Below are positions 1 through 11,760 of a stretch of DNA of 64,000 bases, one piece after another. The stretch lies in the NCBI GenBank assembly GCA_025201705.1, contig MU616636.1, positions 1 to 64,000 on the forward strand, read 5' to 3'. The notes below the pieces were generated by a model. The model did no database searches and was not told where the DNA came from. It was given only the letters and a program-made list of their open reading frames with translations. The translations under genes and the position numbers were made by a program. This DNA comes from Dissophora ornata. Taxonomy: Eukaryota; Mortierellomycota; Mortierellomycetes; Mortierellales; Mortierellaceae. Positions within the stretch are counted from its first letter, which is position 1. Each line of letters starts with the position of its first letter.

Positions 1-128
1 CATCAGGAGGTTAATTACGGTTCGAGGTAGGATGCAAGGATGGTTGCGGGAAAGGGAGAGGATTGTTGATATGTAGAAAATGACATGACAAAAAAAACAA
101 TACGAAAAGCACTTTTTCCGTCCGGTTT

Positions 129-2925
129 TTAAGCAATGGTGACCTTGCCGAGGTCAAAGACCTCAAAGTCACCAGGGTATGCGCCCTTGGTGAACTTCTT
201 CTGGGAAGCAACAACAATGTCGTAGGTACCAGAGGTCAAGTTGGTAGGGGTCAAAGTGGAGTTCTCGGCGGAGAAGACCTGTCCCTGCCAGGTGTACTGG
301 TTGTAAACCAACAAGCCGGTGGTATCGTCAACGTTCTTCATTCTGCCCGAAGAGCCGAAACCTGCGCCACCATCGTTGGAGCTCAAGAATCCGACAAACT
401 TCTTGGTGTTGTCAAAGATACGGATGGTGACATCGGGCGAGTGCGAACCCAAGCGGGTCAAGACAGCGGGCTTGTTGTTGACAAGATCGAAAGTGAAGTC
501 CTTGGGGACATCGTTCAAGGCACCGGTGGCGTTAACAAGCTGGAGAGCAGGGAATCCAAGATCGGTGTCCATGATTGGGACGTTGCGAATGTCACCCTTG
601 ACACCAGTGTAAGGAACGTGGACAGGGATGGCGTTCTTAGTCTTGGGGGTAGCAACAACGAAGCCAGAGTACAGGGGGAAGTCCTTAGCGATGCCCTTCT
701 TGGGCTCCTTGAATTGCAAAGTGATCTTGGCGGACTTGCCGGCGGCGATCTTGACTTGACCCTGAGAGAACTTCACGGTGGCATAGTCGGCCTCGATGAT
801 GGGAGTGCCCAAGGGGAAGGAGTTGGAGGCGTTGTAGGAATTCAAGGCATCAGCAGGGACGTGCGAGAGGGTGTACGTCTCGGCGTGCTTGCCAGTGTTC
901 TGGATGGTGATCTTGACAGACTTTTGAAAGTTGACAGTGTCCAAGAGGTCGATGTGGTCGGGCGTGATGGTGGCAGTGGAGAGGACAGCGTTCAAGACGT
1001 TAACGAGACCAGCACCCTGCTTGGCAGCAGAGGTGAAAGTCTTGGAGCCGTAGTTCTTGGAGATGGTGGCAGTGTTCTTGAAGGCTTTGCGGATGATATC
1101 ACCATGGGGCTTAGATTTCTTATACTGCATGTACAAAGCATGGGAACCAGCAATGTAAGGAGTGGCCATGGAGGTACCAGACATGACAGTGTAACCGCCC
1201 TTGGCAAGGGGGTAGGTCGACAAGATGTTTCCACCGGGAGCACCGATATCGGGCTTGGAGCGAAGATCGCCATCAAGACCGAAAGAGGAGAAAGCAGAGG
1301 GAGCACCCGAGTTGTTAATGGTGAAGGCATCCTCGCTGTTGGACCAGGTGATGGGGGTCTTGGGGTTGGCCTTCCAGGTGGCGAGCATCTGGACACCAGC
1401 ATCGAACTCAATCGAGGCCATGGGGAGACCAGCAACACCTCCCAAGGAGTCGATACCGGCGTCGTCACTCTGGATGATGACACCAGCAGCGCCGTTGGCG
1501 GCAGCCATGGCACCACGTCCACCAGACTTGCAGCGGGTGACATCACCAAGAACAAGGACGACCTTGCCCTTGACATCCACGCCATCGTAAGTAGACTGGA
1601 CGCATCCATCGCTCAAGGTGCCGTTGACGATCAAAGGTACAAGAGTGGCCGAGGCAGGGAGAGCGATAACCTTGCCGTAAGCATCCGACCAGTTGTAGGC
1701 GAACTTGCCCTTGCCGTAGTTGAGGTAGTACATGTAGACGAACAAGTTGTCGAACGAGGCGACGGAGGTGGCGTGATCACCGAGACCGGTGTCCGAGACC
1801 ATCCAAACACCATCAGTACCATCGTTACCGGCAGCACCAGCGAGGGCCATGCCGTTGGCGATGAGCTTCTCGGCGAGGACGGCGGTAGGGTTGGTCTGGT
1901 AGGAAGAGCCACCACCGAGGGACATGTTGATGACCTGACAAGAGGGGAAAAAATAAATTAATTAATATCTTGTCCTTGCAGCATACGGTGATCGAAACGC
2001 GTGTTCTTTGGTCTTTCGCCTTTTTTTTTAGACACGCACGTGTCTGCATGAAATACGTAATATTCAGGTACAAAAGAACAAAAGAGTTGCGAAACAAAAG
2101 AGCTTTCCAAGCAAAACTTACATCCATGCCGTCGTTGAAGGCCAACTCCATGGCAGCAAGAATAACATCCTCACCAGCAGAGCCATTGCATCCAAAGATG
2201 CGGTAAGCACCGAAGGTGACCTCGGGGGCGACACCAACGAAGGGTTGTGGGGGCTTGGGCGAGACCTTGATGTCCAAGGCGTTGGCACCAATGATACCAG
2301 CGACGTGGGAACCGTGTCCGTAGCAGTCCATAGGATCATCATCAGGAACGGGGGTGTTGTAACCGGTGTAGGCATCACCGACAAAGTCCCAACCATGAGC
2401 AATACGGCAGTTCTTGCCATAGCGGGCGAAGCATCCAGCGGTAGCGCCAGAGGCGGCAAAGGCGGGGTGCTTGTAATCAACACCGGTATCAATGACACCG
2501 ATCTTGACGCCCTTACCGGTCAACTTGTACTTCTCGTGCAATTCCTTGACACCGGTCATGACATGGTCCGAAGTCGCCTGAGGGTCAGTGGGCTTCTTCT
2601 TGGACTTCTCGACCTTGGGCATGTCATAGAGGGTGACGTGCCAGACGTTCTTGACGCCGGGGATCTGGGAAAGATCGTGGCCGTTGTGCTCAGAGTTGAC
2701 GGTAATGGCAGCTCCGTTGAAGATGCTGTACTCGTTACGGACCTTGTACTCGACGCTGTGGGACTTCAAGGAGTCATGAGCCGAGGCATGCTTGACACCA
2801 TCGTGGTACTCAATGATGAAAGCATTGGGGAGGAAGTTGGTCTTGCCTGGCTTAAGCTCATGGAACTTGCCGGCCGAGACCAGGGTGGCCGCTGCAAGAG
2901 CGGAAAGAATGGCAGTGATCTTCAT
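129..2925 (-). CDS. Secreted subtilisin-like serine protease (S8) with PA domain
   Basis: Two exons, 2925..2122 and 1934..129, separated by a 187-bp intron with a GTAAGT donor and TTGTCAG acceptor; they join in phase 0 to give 869 aa. Residues 1-19 look like a signal peptide. A propeptide (inhibitor I9-like) region follows to about residue 105. The S8 catalytic triad is visible: D146 in VIDTGVD, H204 in GHGSHVAG and S523 in SGTSMATP, with oxyanion Asn305 in AGAAGNDG. A protease-associated (PA) insert lies at about 366-456, between His and Ser, and a C-terminal Fn3-like region ends the protein. This layout matches extracellular cuspid-type (minor extracellular protease/C5a peptidase-like) subtilisins that degrade proteins outside the cell. 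All catalytic residues are intact, so it is probably active. The exact substrate cannot be read from sequence. A TATA box lies about 175 bp upstream of the ATG. Confidence 0.93.
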
Positions 2926-3100
2926 TTTTGGTTTAGAGATGTATGTCAGATTAATGTCTGTAAAGACTGTGAGGGGTTAGAGAGGAGGAAGGAGGGGAGG
3001 AGGGAGGGGCGGAGTCGGCGGTAGAGAGGGCGGGTTAGGGGTGTGGTGTAAAGAGTCCTGGATGGCTAAAGAAAAAGAGAAAAGAGTGTGTGCCGAGAGT

Positions 3101-3107
3101 ATTTATA
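3101..3107 (-). promoter_or_regulatory. TATA box of the subtilisin gene
   Basis: TATAAAT on the minus strand, about 175 bp upstream of the protease ATG. The interval to the ATG is purine-rich on the plus strand, that is, a pyrimidine-rich leader on the coding strand. Confidence 0.45.
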
Positions 3108-4428
3108 TTCTAATGCCGCTAACAATTGCGTTTCTCACACGATGCTGCGAGCAATGTTTGCCAACGGATAAGGATCCGAAGGGGAAAGTCAGGGCAGCAG
3201 GGGCTCATTTCATGTAAAAATGGCTCGCAGCAAATGGGAAGACGCATGGAGGGGTGTATTGAAGGGAAATTCGGTCCACCAAGTGGCACAACATTTGGAC
3301 CTTGGCAAGGCTCGGATTTACATGCCTGTCGACATCACACCAGGGTGGCTCTCATCTTTTTGTTTTAGTTGTCACCCGGATAAATGTAAATCATAACGGG
3401 CAAGATGGGGCGAGATGGACAGAGACTGAACAGTAGTTTTATTTGGTGCTCGCAAGATCAGGTGCCACAGGACGAACAATTGATTTTGCTGGGTAGAAAG
3501 CAAAGACGTGTGGTGTGCATTATGGGAAATATGAGAGCCGCCCATATGAGATTGTCTGGGTCTACCATGCTCTGCAAGTAAGAATGGGCGCATGTGGACA
3601 GGCGTCCAGTGTTGACCCAGATGGCGCAAAAATCACAGAGTGGAAGACTACTGGTCAACCCTATTGTTTGGCCATGGAGGAGGGCTCTTTGTGGAAGCGA
3701 AGGCGGACGATTGAAGAAATATAGTACAGTCTGTAGTCAGGAGAGTAAACAAGAGCAGCAATTTTACTGTATACTCTTTGCCATATGGTTGTATCACGCA
3801 CCGTGGGTAGCTAGTAGCTATACGTGCTCAGTTGGCTAGTTGGCTTACAGTCGAGTAGAATGCATTGAGAGCTCATGCCGATGCGACATGTCAAACGATG
3901 GCGTTTCTATTTCCCTATCTCTTCACGAATACGCAGAGAGGATTTTACTTCGATTTGTTCCAGAATTGGGAAAGACCAGCAAAACCTTGTTTTCACCTCA
4001 ATAACACTAGCCGCCAAATGATTGGACACTGGCCCTTCGTTTCTCAGGAAGCTGCCATTCATTCCAACCTTAATGTCGTGGTCATCCTCGGCACCATAAT
4101 TCGCTCTCTTCCCTGCAAGGGTCCCATCACCTGCGCCTCAAAAAGGGAATGAATACTGCACGATCCTCACGATTTATACGCGGGTCTTCAATACCAGTCT
4201 TCCACGACCGGTAAGTCAGCCGAGTAGTCCTATCTTCACTGAAAGTCAAATGTCGCATGTTTGTGCTGTAAATAGCAGCTTCCCATATTGCGTACCGAAA
4301 ATGCTCATTCGTGATTTGCAATCGTTGTCGTACTTACGCCAACCTAGCTTGCTTGATACCTGCATGTGCTACGTACTTCCTGTGATTTTTTTTTGGGGGG
4401 CGGCATGTTCGATCTGTGGTGTACAGTA
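3108..4428. other. Intergenic, no gene seen
   Basis: Only short ORFs without family resemblance, coding bias or splice support. It is the upstream flank of the subtilisin gene and ends at the TA dinucleotide bordering the MITE. Confidence 0.5.
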
Positions 4429-4805
4429 CAGTGCACCTCCAACACAAGGTCCTTATGTTGGATTTCCAAAGTCACTTCAATTCAACGAGCACAAAAAAAT
4501 ATAAAATGAACTTTGTTGACGCTACTGTGTATTCCCTCTTCGCAAGAGCAGCTTCTTGCCAACGTCTTGTGGGAATGCCATGACGATATTGCCCACAAGG
4601 ACAACATCAGACACGGCAGCTTCTCGGATTCCGATGCAGTAGAACAGTTTTACAAACCCTCTTCGTGTCAGAGATATTCATTTTCTTAGATCACCAGCAC
4701 ACAGATTAAAGTTCATGTTACATATTTTTTTATGCTCATTGAATTGAAGTGACAGAGGAAATCCAACATTAGGTGAAAATTTCACCTAATGTTGGAGGTG
4801 CACTG
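4429..4805. mobile_element. MITE with long terminal inverted repeats and TA target duplication
   Basis: A 377-bp element flanked by TA on both sides (4427-4428 and 4806-4807). Both ends start CAGTGCACCTCCAACA reading inward. The inverted similarity continues for about 75-85 bp, through shared blocks such as ATGTTGGATTTCC, GTCACTTCAATTCAA and AAAAAAATAT. The right arm is about 11 bp longer and carries a perfect 33-bp palindrome. The interior encodes no transposase. TA duplication and long inverted ends are typical of non-autonomous Tc1/mariner-type elements. The superfamily assignment is an inference from the TA target alone. Confidence 0.8.
4763..4795. repeat. Perfect 33-bp palindrome in the right arm of the MITE
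   Basis: Two 16-bp arms (CCAACATTAGGTGAAA and its exact reverse complement) around a single central base. The left arm of the element has a shortened, imperfect version at the same place. The palindrome could form a hairpin or cruciform nested inside the terminal inverted repeat. Confidence 0.85.
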
Positions 4806-6062
4806 TACAATTTAATTGATTTTTCAGTCGCGGTGTCATTCCTTGTCCGAGACCGTTGTCCTGAAAGAGTCCGCCTGCCTGTTTGCCTGCCTGCCTATCC
4901 TCTCTCGCAGGCTTTCCTCTTCATAATTTCCTCGGTAAGATTGTAATGTTTGTCAAAACTAAAGTAGCAGATACCAACATCGTTATGGGCAGTATCTGCG
5001 TCATCGCAGACATGATGGCAGAAGCCATGGTACGATGTGATGGACAGTGTGACAGATATTACAGGACTTTGTGTCACGTCGTTGGACCGGATCAATAATC
5101 TATGCAAAGGCGCTTGTGGCGGTTGGGAAACCTAGTTTTGTCTACGCATCAAAGTCCTGCACTCTGTGATGATCTCGCTTGCTCATTGAGGACCCAGGCA
5201 AGATCAAACACTTTCAGACATATCAAAGCTATCAGCGCTCCCAACTGGGTGTGCAGCATCGGTCTACGCCTCATCGGATGTCCGCTAAGCAGGGTCTGTA
5301 TCTACCGAAAGAAAAAGTTATCGCTGTTGCCTCATGAATAAGGTCGTCAGTAAATTTTGTTTGTGAATACTTGCTATTGGGATACGAATCGCATCGCCTG
5401 GTGTTGAGTTTGTTTCAGCTTGTGCTGGTGTGCTTCGCAGTAGCCTCTGGCGAACTCCAAGATATTCCATTGTCTCCAAAAGCATTGCTCTTTCAAGAAC
5501 AATTCAGACCCCGTACACTAATGCGACATGCAGTTTATACTAGAGTCGCCGGGAAACACGCCAGCTTTCATCTCCAGTAAATATTGAGCTTGATAAAGTA
5601 GATGGGGTCAGCCTTGTTATCTTAAATAGATAGCAAGGACGCACCCGAATACCAGGAGACCATCTCACATTCCAAAACTATCGTTCTCTTGGAGACAAGG
5701 CAGGCTTGGAATATGAAATGTAGGTAATGGGCAAGTGACATGGCTACATCGCCAAACACATGTCTTTCTCGGCAAAATAGCTTTTGTTTTCCAAAAAAAA
5801 AAATTGGTCAAGAAACCAGTATGATCCGCGACTTTTCTAGGGTGGTGGTGGTTATTCTTTATTGGTGATATATCGTTGTCCAACGAAAGGCAGTAAAAAA
5901 AGGTTGTGGGCAGAATGCAATGAACAAGAGAAAAGAGGAACAATGAAGAATGAATTATGCACTCTATGATTGGGTATGTAATGTACAGGCGAAAAAATGT
6001 GAACAATGCGATAATAAACGACAAATGATAAAATGAATGCGATGACAGAGAATGCGAACTGC
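4806..6062. other. Intergenic, no gene seen
   Basis: No ORF with family resemblance. A hairpin-forming sequence lies at about 5611-5638 (CCTTGTTATCT, 5-nt loop, AGATAGCAAGG, one G-T mismatch). The right part is the 3' flank of MDM31. Confidence 0.5.
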
Positions 6063-8898
6063 TTAGACAGTCTGCGTTCCGATGTAGTGCCAGAATCCCC
6101 GGTTGCCACGCGCATAGTCGTATACGCTGACAATATTCCTGGTCATCGACTGCAACCCCCAGAGACCAACCCTCTTCAACTTGCGGTTCCTCTCCCTCTC
6201 GTCCGCTACAATGTTGGCCCATGCCTTTCCAACCTCGGTCGACAGGTTATTCATCAGGTTCGAGTCGTAAATAGTCCATGATCCATCAAACTCGGACTAT
6301 TTGATGGGCGGTTGAAGCAAAACCAAAGTTAGTTCTATCATTTTGACAGAGAAATGGTACAAACTACGAATGCCATGGTCAGCAACTTACAAGATCCATT
6401 TCGACACGGCAGCGGATGGGCGTCACGGTTCTATTGCTATTCATGAATGCCACAATGGGACGGATCATTGCATTCGATAGATAGGACATGCTCTCGGTCT
6501 GAAGAGGAACCGACGCCTTGATATCGTTGAATCGGAACTCAAAGTCCATGACAAGCGCTGGCTTCTTAGACTTTGACTTCACAGGAATGAGTCTCGACAT
6601 ATGTTGCTGATGCTGCTGTCGCTGCTGCTCTGTCAGAAGTTGCTGACTTTGCTCTTGCAGCTGCTGGTACTGTCGGAGTTGCTGCTCGATTTTTTGTTGC
6701 TTCTGGAGATATTCGTGACGATTAGCTTCGTGAAGACGATGGTGCTCATTCTCAACGTCACTTTCTGATTCATTCTGCTGGGCGTACCGCCGCTGTTCTT
6801 CCTCTTCCTCCATCATCTTCTGGTGCAAGGCGGCAGCTGCTCTGTTCGGGTACATGACAATCTCTTTGCCTCCAATTGCACCTGTTCCAAACACCAAGGG
6901 CAGCGGCGCAAAATCGACGACCTCATCAATCTTGTCCACAATATCGTTCACTAGCTTGCGTAACACATCTTCCCGCGGTTCGCTTGGTATCCTGACATCA
7001 CAAGTGACATCGACGGTTCCAGCGTAGATCCAACCAAAGGGTCCCTCGACACCAGCATTCAGATGGTCAATTTTAACGTCGTCAATCTTGAATCGTGTCA
7101 TACGCCTCCACTTTGTGTCCGTCTGGTTGTCTGTGCTCTCACGCTGGGCAGTGTAGCAGCTGAAAAGACAGCCATCAAACATGCCCACCATAGATTCGGC
7201 ACACAACATGTCATAGCAAACCCACTGCTTTCGGAAGCAAGGGAACTGGGCCGAGAAGATGGAGACGGTGTAGGGCCTGAAACCGTCGGGCTGCAGCACT
7301 GTCACAAGCATATCTTCCAGTTGTAATGACTCGAGCTCAAAGTCGCCGGGAACATGTTGCCTTCTCGCCTCCTCTGGGATGTACTCAACGTCTGGGTCCC
7401 ACCAAACATGAGTTCGATCGATGACTCCACGAACACCCTTGATAGAAGCATCCTCGATTAGACCCTTGCCATCAAGCCACTGCTTGGCCGAAAGGGTGAC
7501 ATCGATCTGGTCAATCGTGAGATCGAACATGGTGAAATTAGTGTCGATCTCCTCTTCAGTAATGCTGGCATGATCAACTCCATCGTGATCGTGTTCATGT
7601 CCATGACCCGAGTGGTCCTCCCCCTTATGGCCGATGAGATGGCTAGAAATAGGGTCCTCTGCGCGCTTTGACATGACCACATTCCTGAGGGTGATTCGTC
7701 CATCTTTCCAATTGGGCACAATGGCAGCCTCGAACTTGACCTTGACCCCCGTCGAGGCTGTGAGATAGTCACTAATCTTGGATGCCACGAACCCTATACG
7801 AATGGAGAGCCAAATAAATGTAAGAAACAACACACAGACCACATCCAAAAGTGACGTGCATTTTTTTGTTCCCTTTTTTGTAATTGCATATGCTGGCTGT
7901 GCACATGTTTCTGATGCATCATGAAAAAAGCCGTGGGCCCAGAATGAACATGTACCTTGGAACTGTAAACTGTTCGCAGTGGCAAGTACCAGACTAAAGA
8001 ACGTTGTCGTTCCCAACAATACAAAGGCCACATTCGCCAGGAATGCCCAGGAAAACATCGCGATAAAGTCATCCGTTCGCCAAGGACGGATCTGGCGCAT
8101 CAGCAGGAGCTTCAGTCTAATCTTGAGTCGCGCCAGAAAATTTGGTGCTGCTGACAACAGTTTAGCTCGTCCGACTCTGTCTAAAGGTCCAACTGGGGGC
8201 GTGTATTTCACCAATGCGTTCTGTGTAATGCTTGACGAGCGAGGATATTGGCCGCCTGCCTCTGTCGCAAACGATCGTTTTGTTCCATTGCCAGCGTGGG
8301 AACGCATGCATGATGGCGCAAGCTTCGTCCGTGTGTAGGTAGTGGGATAAGTGGGTTTGGCGCGTACTGGCACTGAAGTCGCCTGTATAGTTTCCGTTAA
8401 AGTGATATGTGGTTTTGACGTTTGGTACTGGCGGATTTGAGAAGGCGTGGGCGATGATGATGTATGCTTGGAATGGACGATGTGCTGCATAGGGTCGCGG
8501 AATGGGTGCTGCTGCGAGGTTTTGGTGAAACCGCACAGGCCTGCCTCCTGTAGTGATGTCCTGGGCTGAGGTTTGGACAAGATCCGCGCTGTGCCCTTGA
8601 CCATCCTTTCACTTAAGTGGTTCATTATCTCATGGACTCCTCTTGCCCTGGGCGCAGCGCTTGCAAATGAGCTTGAAGTGAGGCTGGCGCCAGACCGTTG
8701 CATTATCACTTGCTGTGTTGTTTGATTGACCGCCACGGCGGCTTCTCCACCATACAGACCACCATTGTTGTAGACCCATAGCCCGGGTGCAAGCCTACAG
8801 AGCAGCTGTCTCTTGGATGGTCGACCATATGCAGTTATCGAAGAGAATAGTCGAGTATATTTGCTGGGAGCAGGGGAATATGGAAACCATCCAACCAA
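6063..8898 (-). CDS. MDM31: Mitochondrial inner-membrane protein, Mdm31/Mdm32 family
   Basis: Three exons, 8898..7956, 7793..6391 and 6296..6063, give 859 aa. The family maintains mitochondrial shape, nucleoids and lipid traffic (yeast Mdm31/Mdm32, inner membrane). The N-terminus is Arg/Ser-rich and suits mitochondrial import. A hydrophobic segment (FSWAFLANVAFVLLGTTTFF) precedes the conserved stretch QGFVASKISDYLTASTG and the motif AAIVPNWKDGRITLRNV. The middle of the protein has a His/Asp-rich loop and a Gln-rich coiled stretch (translated from about 6600-6800). The last exon supplies the conserved C-terminus beginning SEFDGSWTIYDSNL. The first intron (7955..7794, 162 nt) is a multiple of three without stops, so the reading frame also runs through it. 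I removed it because it interrupts the conserved join and has GT..AG ends. The gene is divergent from COG5. Confidence 0.9.
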
Positions 8899-9503
8899 CC
8901 ATCCAGGTTAGTTTTGGTTTGAATCGAAGAATCAGAATCGTAAACTAAAAGGCGGGAGTATTGCCATGGTGCTTTACCTGTGGTTCTGTGAATCGTATTT
9001 GTTGCAGAGGATGGATCTTGTTCGCTGAACAGACACGGAGTGGTTGCATGCGAGTGTCCTGTTGGTGATCAATGGGCGTAAGGAGCCCCGTTGCGCCAGA
9101 CAGCTTGCCTGCATGGTTGCCGATCGATCTCGAAACCGATTTGAAATGGATTTGATTGGATAACCTCAGACTAGACTACTGTGACGAACAAAGAAAGAGA
9201 ATCGTCGAATGGACGTTCCCACGCGGCTCTTTTCTATGAAAGGAGGGGAGGCTGTGATTGAAGGTTGAGAAGGGATCGAATCACACAAGTTGAGGAAGAG
9301 AGAGGATCAATGGGACGTCTAGAAAGGAAACCCGGGAGGGTGATCTGGAGAGGCCTTCTCGGTCCACTGTGGCTTTTTTCGCGGAATGGGCAAGTTTTAC
9401 CCAGTCACGACCCAAAGGTCGTTTCACCTCATCTTCGAACTTCACTGAACAGGAGACAAGGCAGGAGTGCATCTAGAGGACGGCAAGCAGCAGGACCATA
9501 ACT
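8899..9503. promoter_or_regulatory. Divergent promoter region, MDM31 / COG5
   Basis: 605 bp between two start codons pointing away from each other. No tight motif stands out and no gene is seen. Confidence 0.45.
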
Positions 9504-11511
9504 ATGGCTACATCAATCCCAGAACTCGATTCTTACACCGGTACGCGCTTTTTTTTGCGCATCGTTCATCGTCTCGTCATCACGACTTGGTGGCGTCGTA
9601 GGCGCTTTGACTCAATACTGACATCCTGCACCTCCCGTCCGTCGTTCTCAAGACTACGACTCTTTCCTGGTGGACCAGTTTGATCCAAACACCCATGCAA
9701 ATTCTATCATCCACCAGTCTGCGAAAGGAGAGCTCGATATCGCAACTTCATTGTCTAGTCTCTCCTTTAGCATAGACAGCCTCAACAAACAGCTTCATGA
9801 CCAGGTATACAACATCATAAAGCTCATTGGACATGATCCCTGAACGATATTTCGCCATGCGATCATACCTGGGACTGATGATTGCTATTCAATTGCTCGC
9901 CAATGACAAATATTTGATAGGTGACCACCCACTATGATGACTTGCTCAGTCAGGCGGCTGGGATCCGGGAGCTCGAAACGGTTCTCAAGACCGTCAAGAT
10001 TGGGTTGAAGACGCTCAGCACATCCATGGAACGACTTTCATTCAAAATCAAGACGCCTTTTGAACAGATCCAAACATATACCATACAGCTGGAGCGTCTC
10101 CAGGTCACATCAGAAATGTTGCGTCGGGTGCTCCGGTTTTTATATCTGAGCAAGCGTTTGGAAATGCAGATGCCGGGAGGAGATCTGGAGCTTACAAAGG
10201 CAGCCTTGACACTGAGCGAAGTCGGTACGCCTACTTTTCCATCACCATTCGCAGTGTTTTACCATGAGTTCCCACACTTGCCACATTCCAACATATTGAC
10301 ATCAAGCTGCATCTTCATGTATATGTAGACGCATTGTTGCAAGAGTCAGATTTGGAGGGCGTCCACGTGGTTGACAATGAAGTTAAGAACTTGGAATCAG
10401 TGAGGGTAAGGATTGTCGACTCTGCAGACAGGATGCTTCAGGAGGGAATGAGCTCGCAGAACCAGGCGCAGGTTGGATCAGCCCTTCAGGTGTTTTATTC
10501 GCTCAAGAGACTAGATCTCAAAATTGTGGCCATGACATCGTTGTTGTCCAACAGGCTTCACTTACAGATTAAGCAGGCGGTTGAAATTCAATCCATACAG
10601 AAGGAGGCTAAAGGTATCATGCTAGTCGGCTCATAAACTCGATTCGGTTGATGTGACTCCAAACGGCTCAGGATATTTAATCGTTATCCGCCTTCTCCCG
10701 CTTTTTACTGCAACTAGAATCAGGGATGAGCAACGCGACAGGGTTTGTTGGAGGCGGTGTTCGACGCAACAATGGAGAGCCAAGTGTAGGAGCTGCTGGT
10801 CTGTGGACCTCGATCCTTTGGAAACGTATGGAGAAACTCATGGATGAAATGTATAACGGATGCATCAAGGTAGAGACACTTGACAGGTTATGAGACGTTT
10901 GGCTTCCAGTCAAGATGTATCAATATCAAGGAACATTAATCCGCGACCATGTGGCCTTCTAGATCTACTTGTTGGAACGTGTGCTTACGCGAAAGAGAGA
11001 TCCATTGACTCAGATCTCATTCCTTGAGATCGCTTCCAACAGTATGGATGGAAACATGGTTCACCGCTTCTGGCAGTCCTTGTCAGCTCATCTCGAGCTG
11101 GAACTTAAAGCTGCTGCAAGATGTAGGCAGTTTTTTATATTTCTTTTAGTGAGCGCCTCTCCTTGGTTATTTATCTGTACTTATACGTGTACTATCGTGT
11201 CTCCGCAGCATCGCAATTTTTACATCAAGCGTTTGTAGAGGGCTTCCCGCGGCTACTCAACTTAATGCACGAGTTTTTTTCTCGTGTCTCGGTCCACAGT
11301 GCCAGCACGGCCTCTGAAGACGTTCAAAGGTAAATGGCGAAACTATCTCATGGGAGTGATCGGCGCACATGTAGTATAGATCAAGCGCTGACAACTCAAT
11401 ATTTGGCGTTGTTGTGGATATAGTCCTGAGGTGGTATTAATGCTCCGGGCAATCTCATCCTTCGAAAGTGCTTACAAGACAAGAACAGCGCAGAGGGGCA
11501 ACCAGCATTAG
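9504..11511 (+). CDS. COG5: Conserved oligomeric Golgi complex subunit 5
   Basis: Eight exons: 9504..9540, 9653..9804, 9921..10224, 10329..10613, 10718..10869, 10963..11122, 11209..11329 and 11424..11511. All junctions keep frame and give 432 aa. COG5 belongs to lobe B of the COG tethering complex, which recycles Golgi glycosylation enzymes by retrograde transport. The N-terminal COG5 domain is clear: FLVDQFDPNTHANSIIHQ, HYDDLLSQAAGIRELE, LERLQVTSEMLRR and FLYLSKRLE, followed by RMLQEG, QVGSALQVFYSL and HEFFSRVSV. The length resembles yeast Cog5 (about 400 aa) rather than animal COG5 (over 800 aa). The final exon ends in a stop shortly after LMLRAISSFESAYKTR, with no further exon before the next gene. 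Confidence 0.9.
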
Positions 11512-11760
11512 CCATAGACGGCCACTGACAATAAACTTTCAAAGTAAACTAAACTGCACATGCCTAAAGGACACGGTAGTTCCGCACACATGAGCGAGAT
11601 GTAAATAGAAAAAGTAGGGGATATTTTATTTTTATACAAGAGTAACAGACAAGGTGAGAAAAAAGCAAGTGCCTAATGCATATAAAGGACTTGGGGTTGG
11701 ATGCAAGAGAGTTGATGAGGTGTGAAAGAGGAGGTGAGGTATTTGATGAAGATGTCGTGT

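Noticed and set aside
441..1961. 506-codon ORF on the plus strand opposite the subtilisin
   Set aside because: It is the antisense shadow of a gene with all catalytic motifs intact. Its sequence is Gly/Asp/Val-rich without domain structure.
5665..6222. 185-codon minus-strand ORF after MDM31
   Set aside because: Its N-terminal part overlaps the last MDM31 exon in another frame, and the remainder is Phe/Ser/Tyr-rich AT-rich sequence without motifs.
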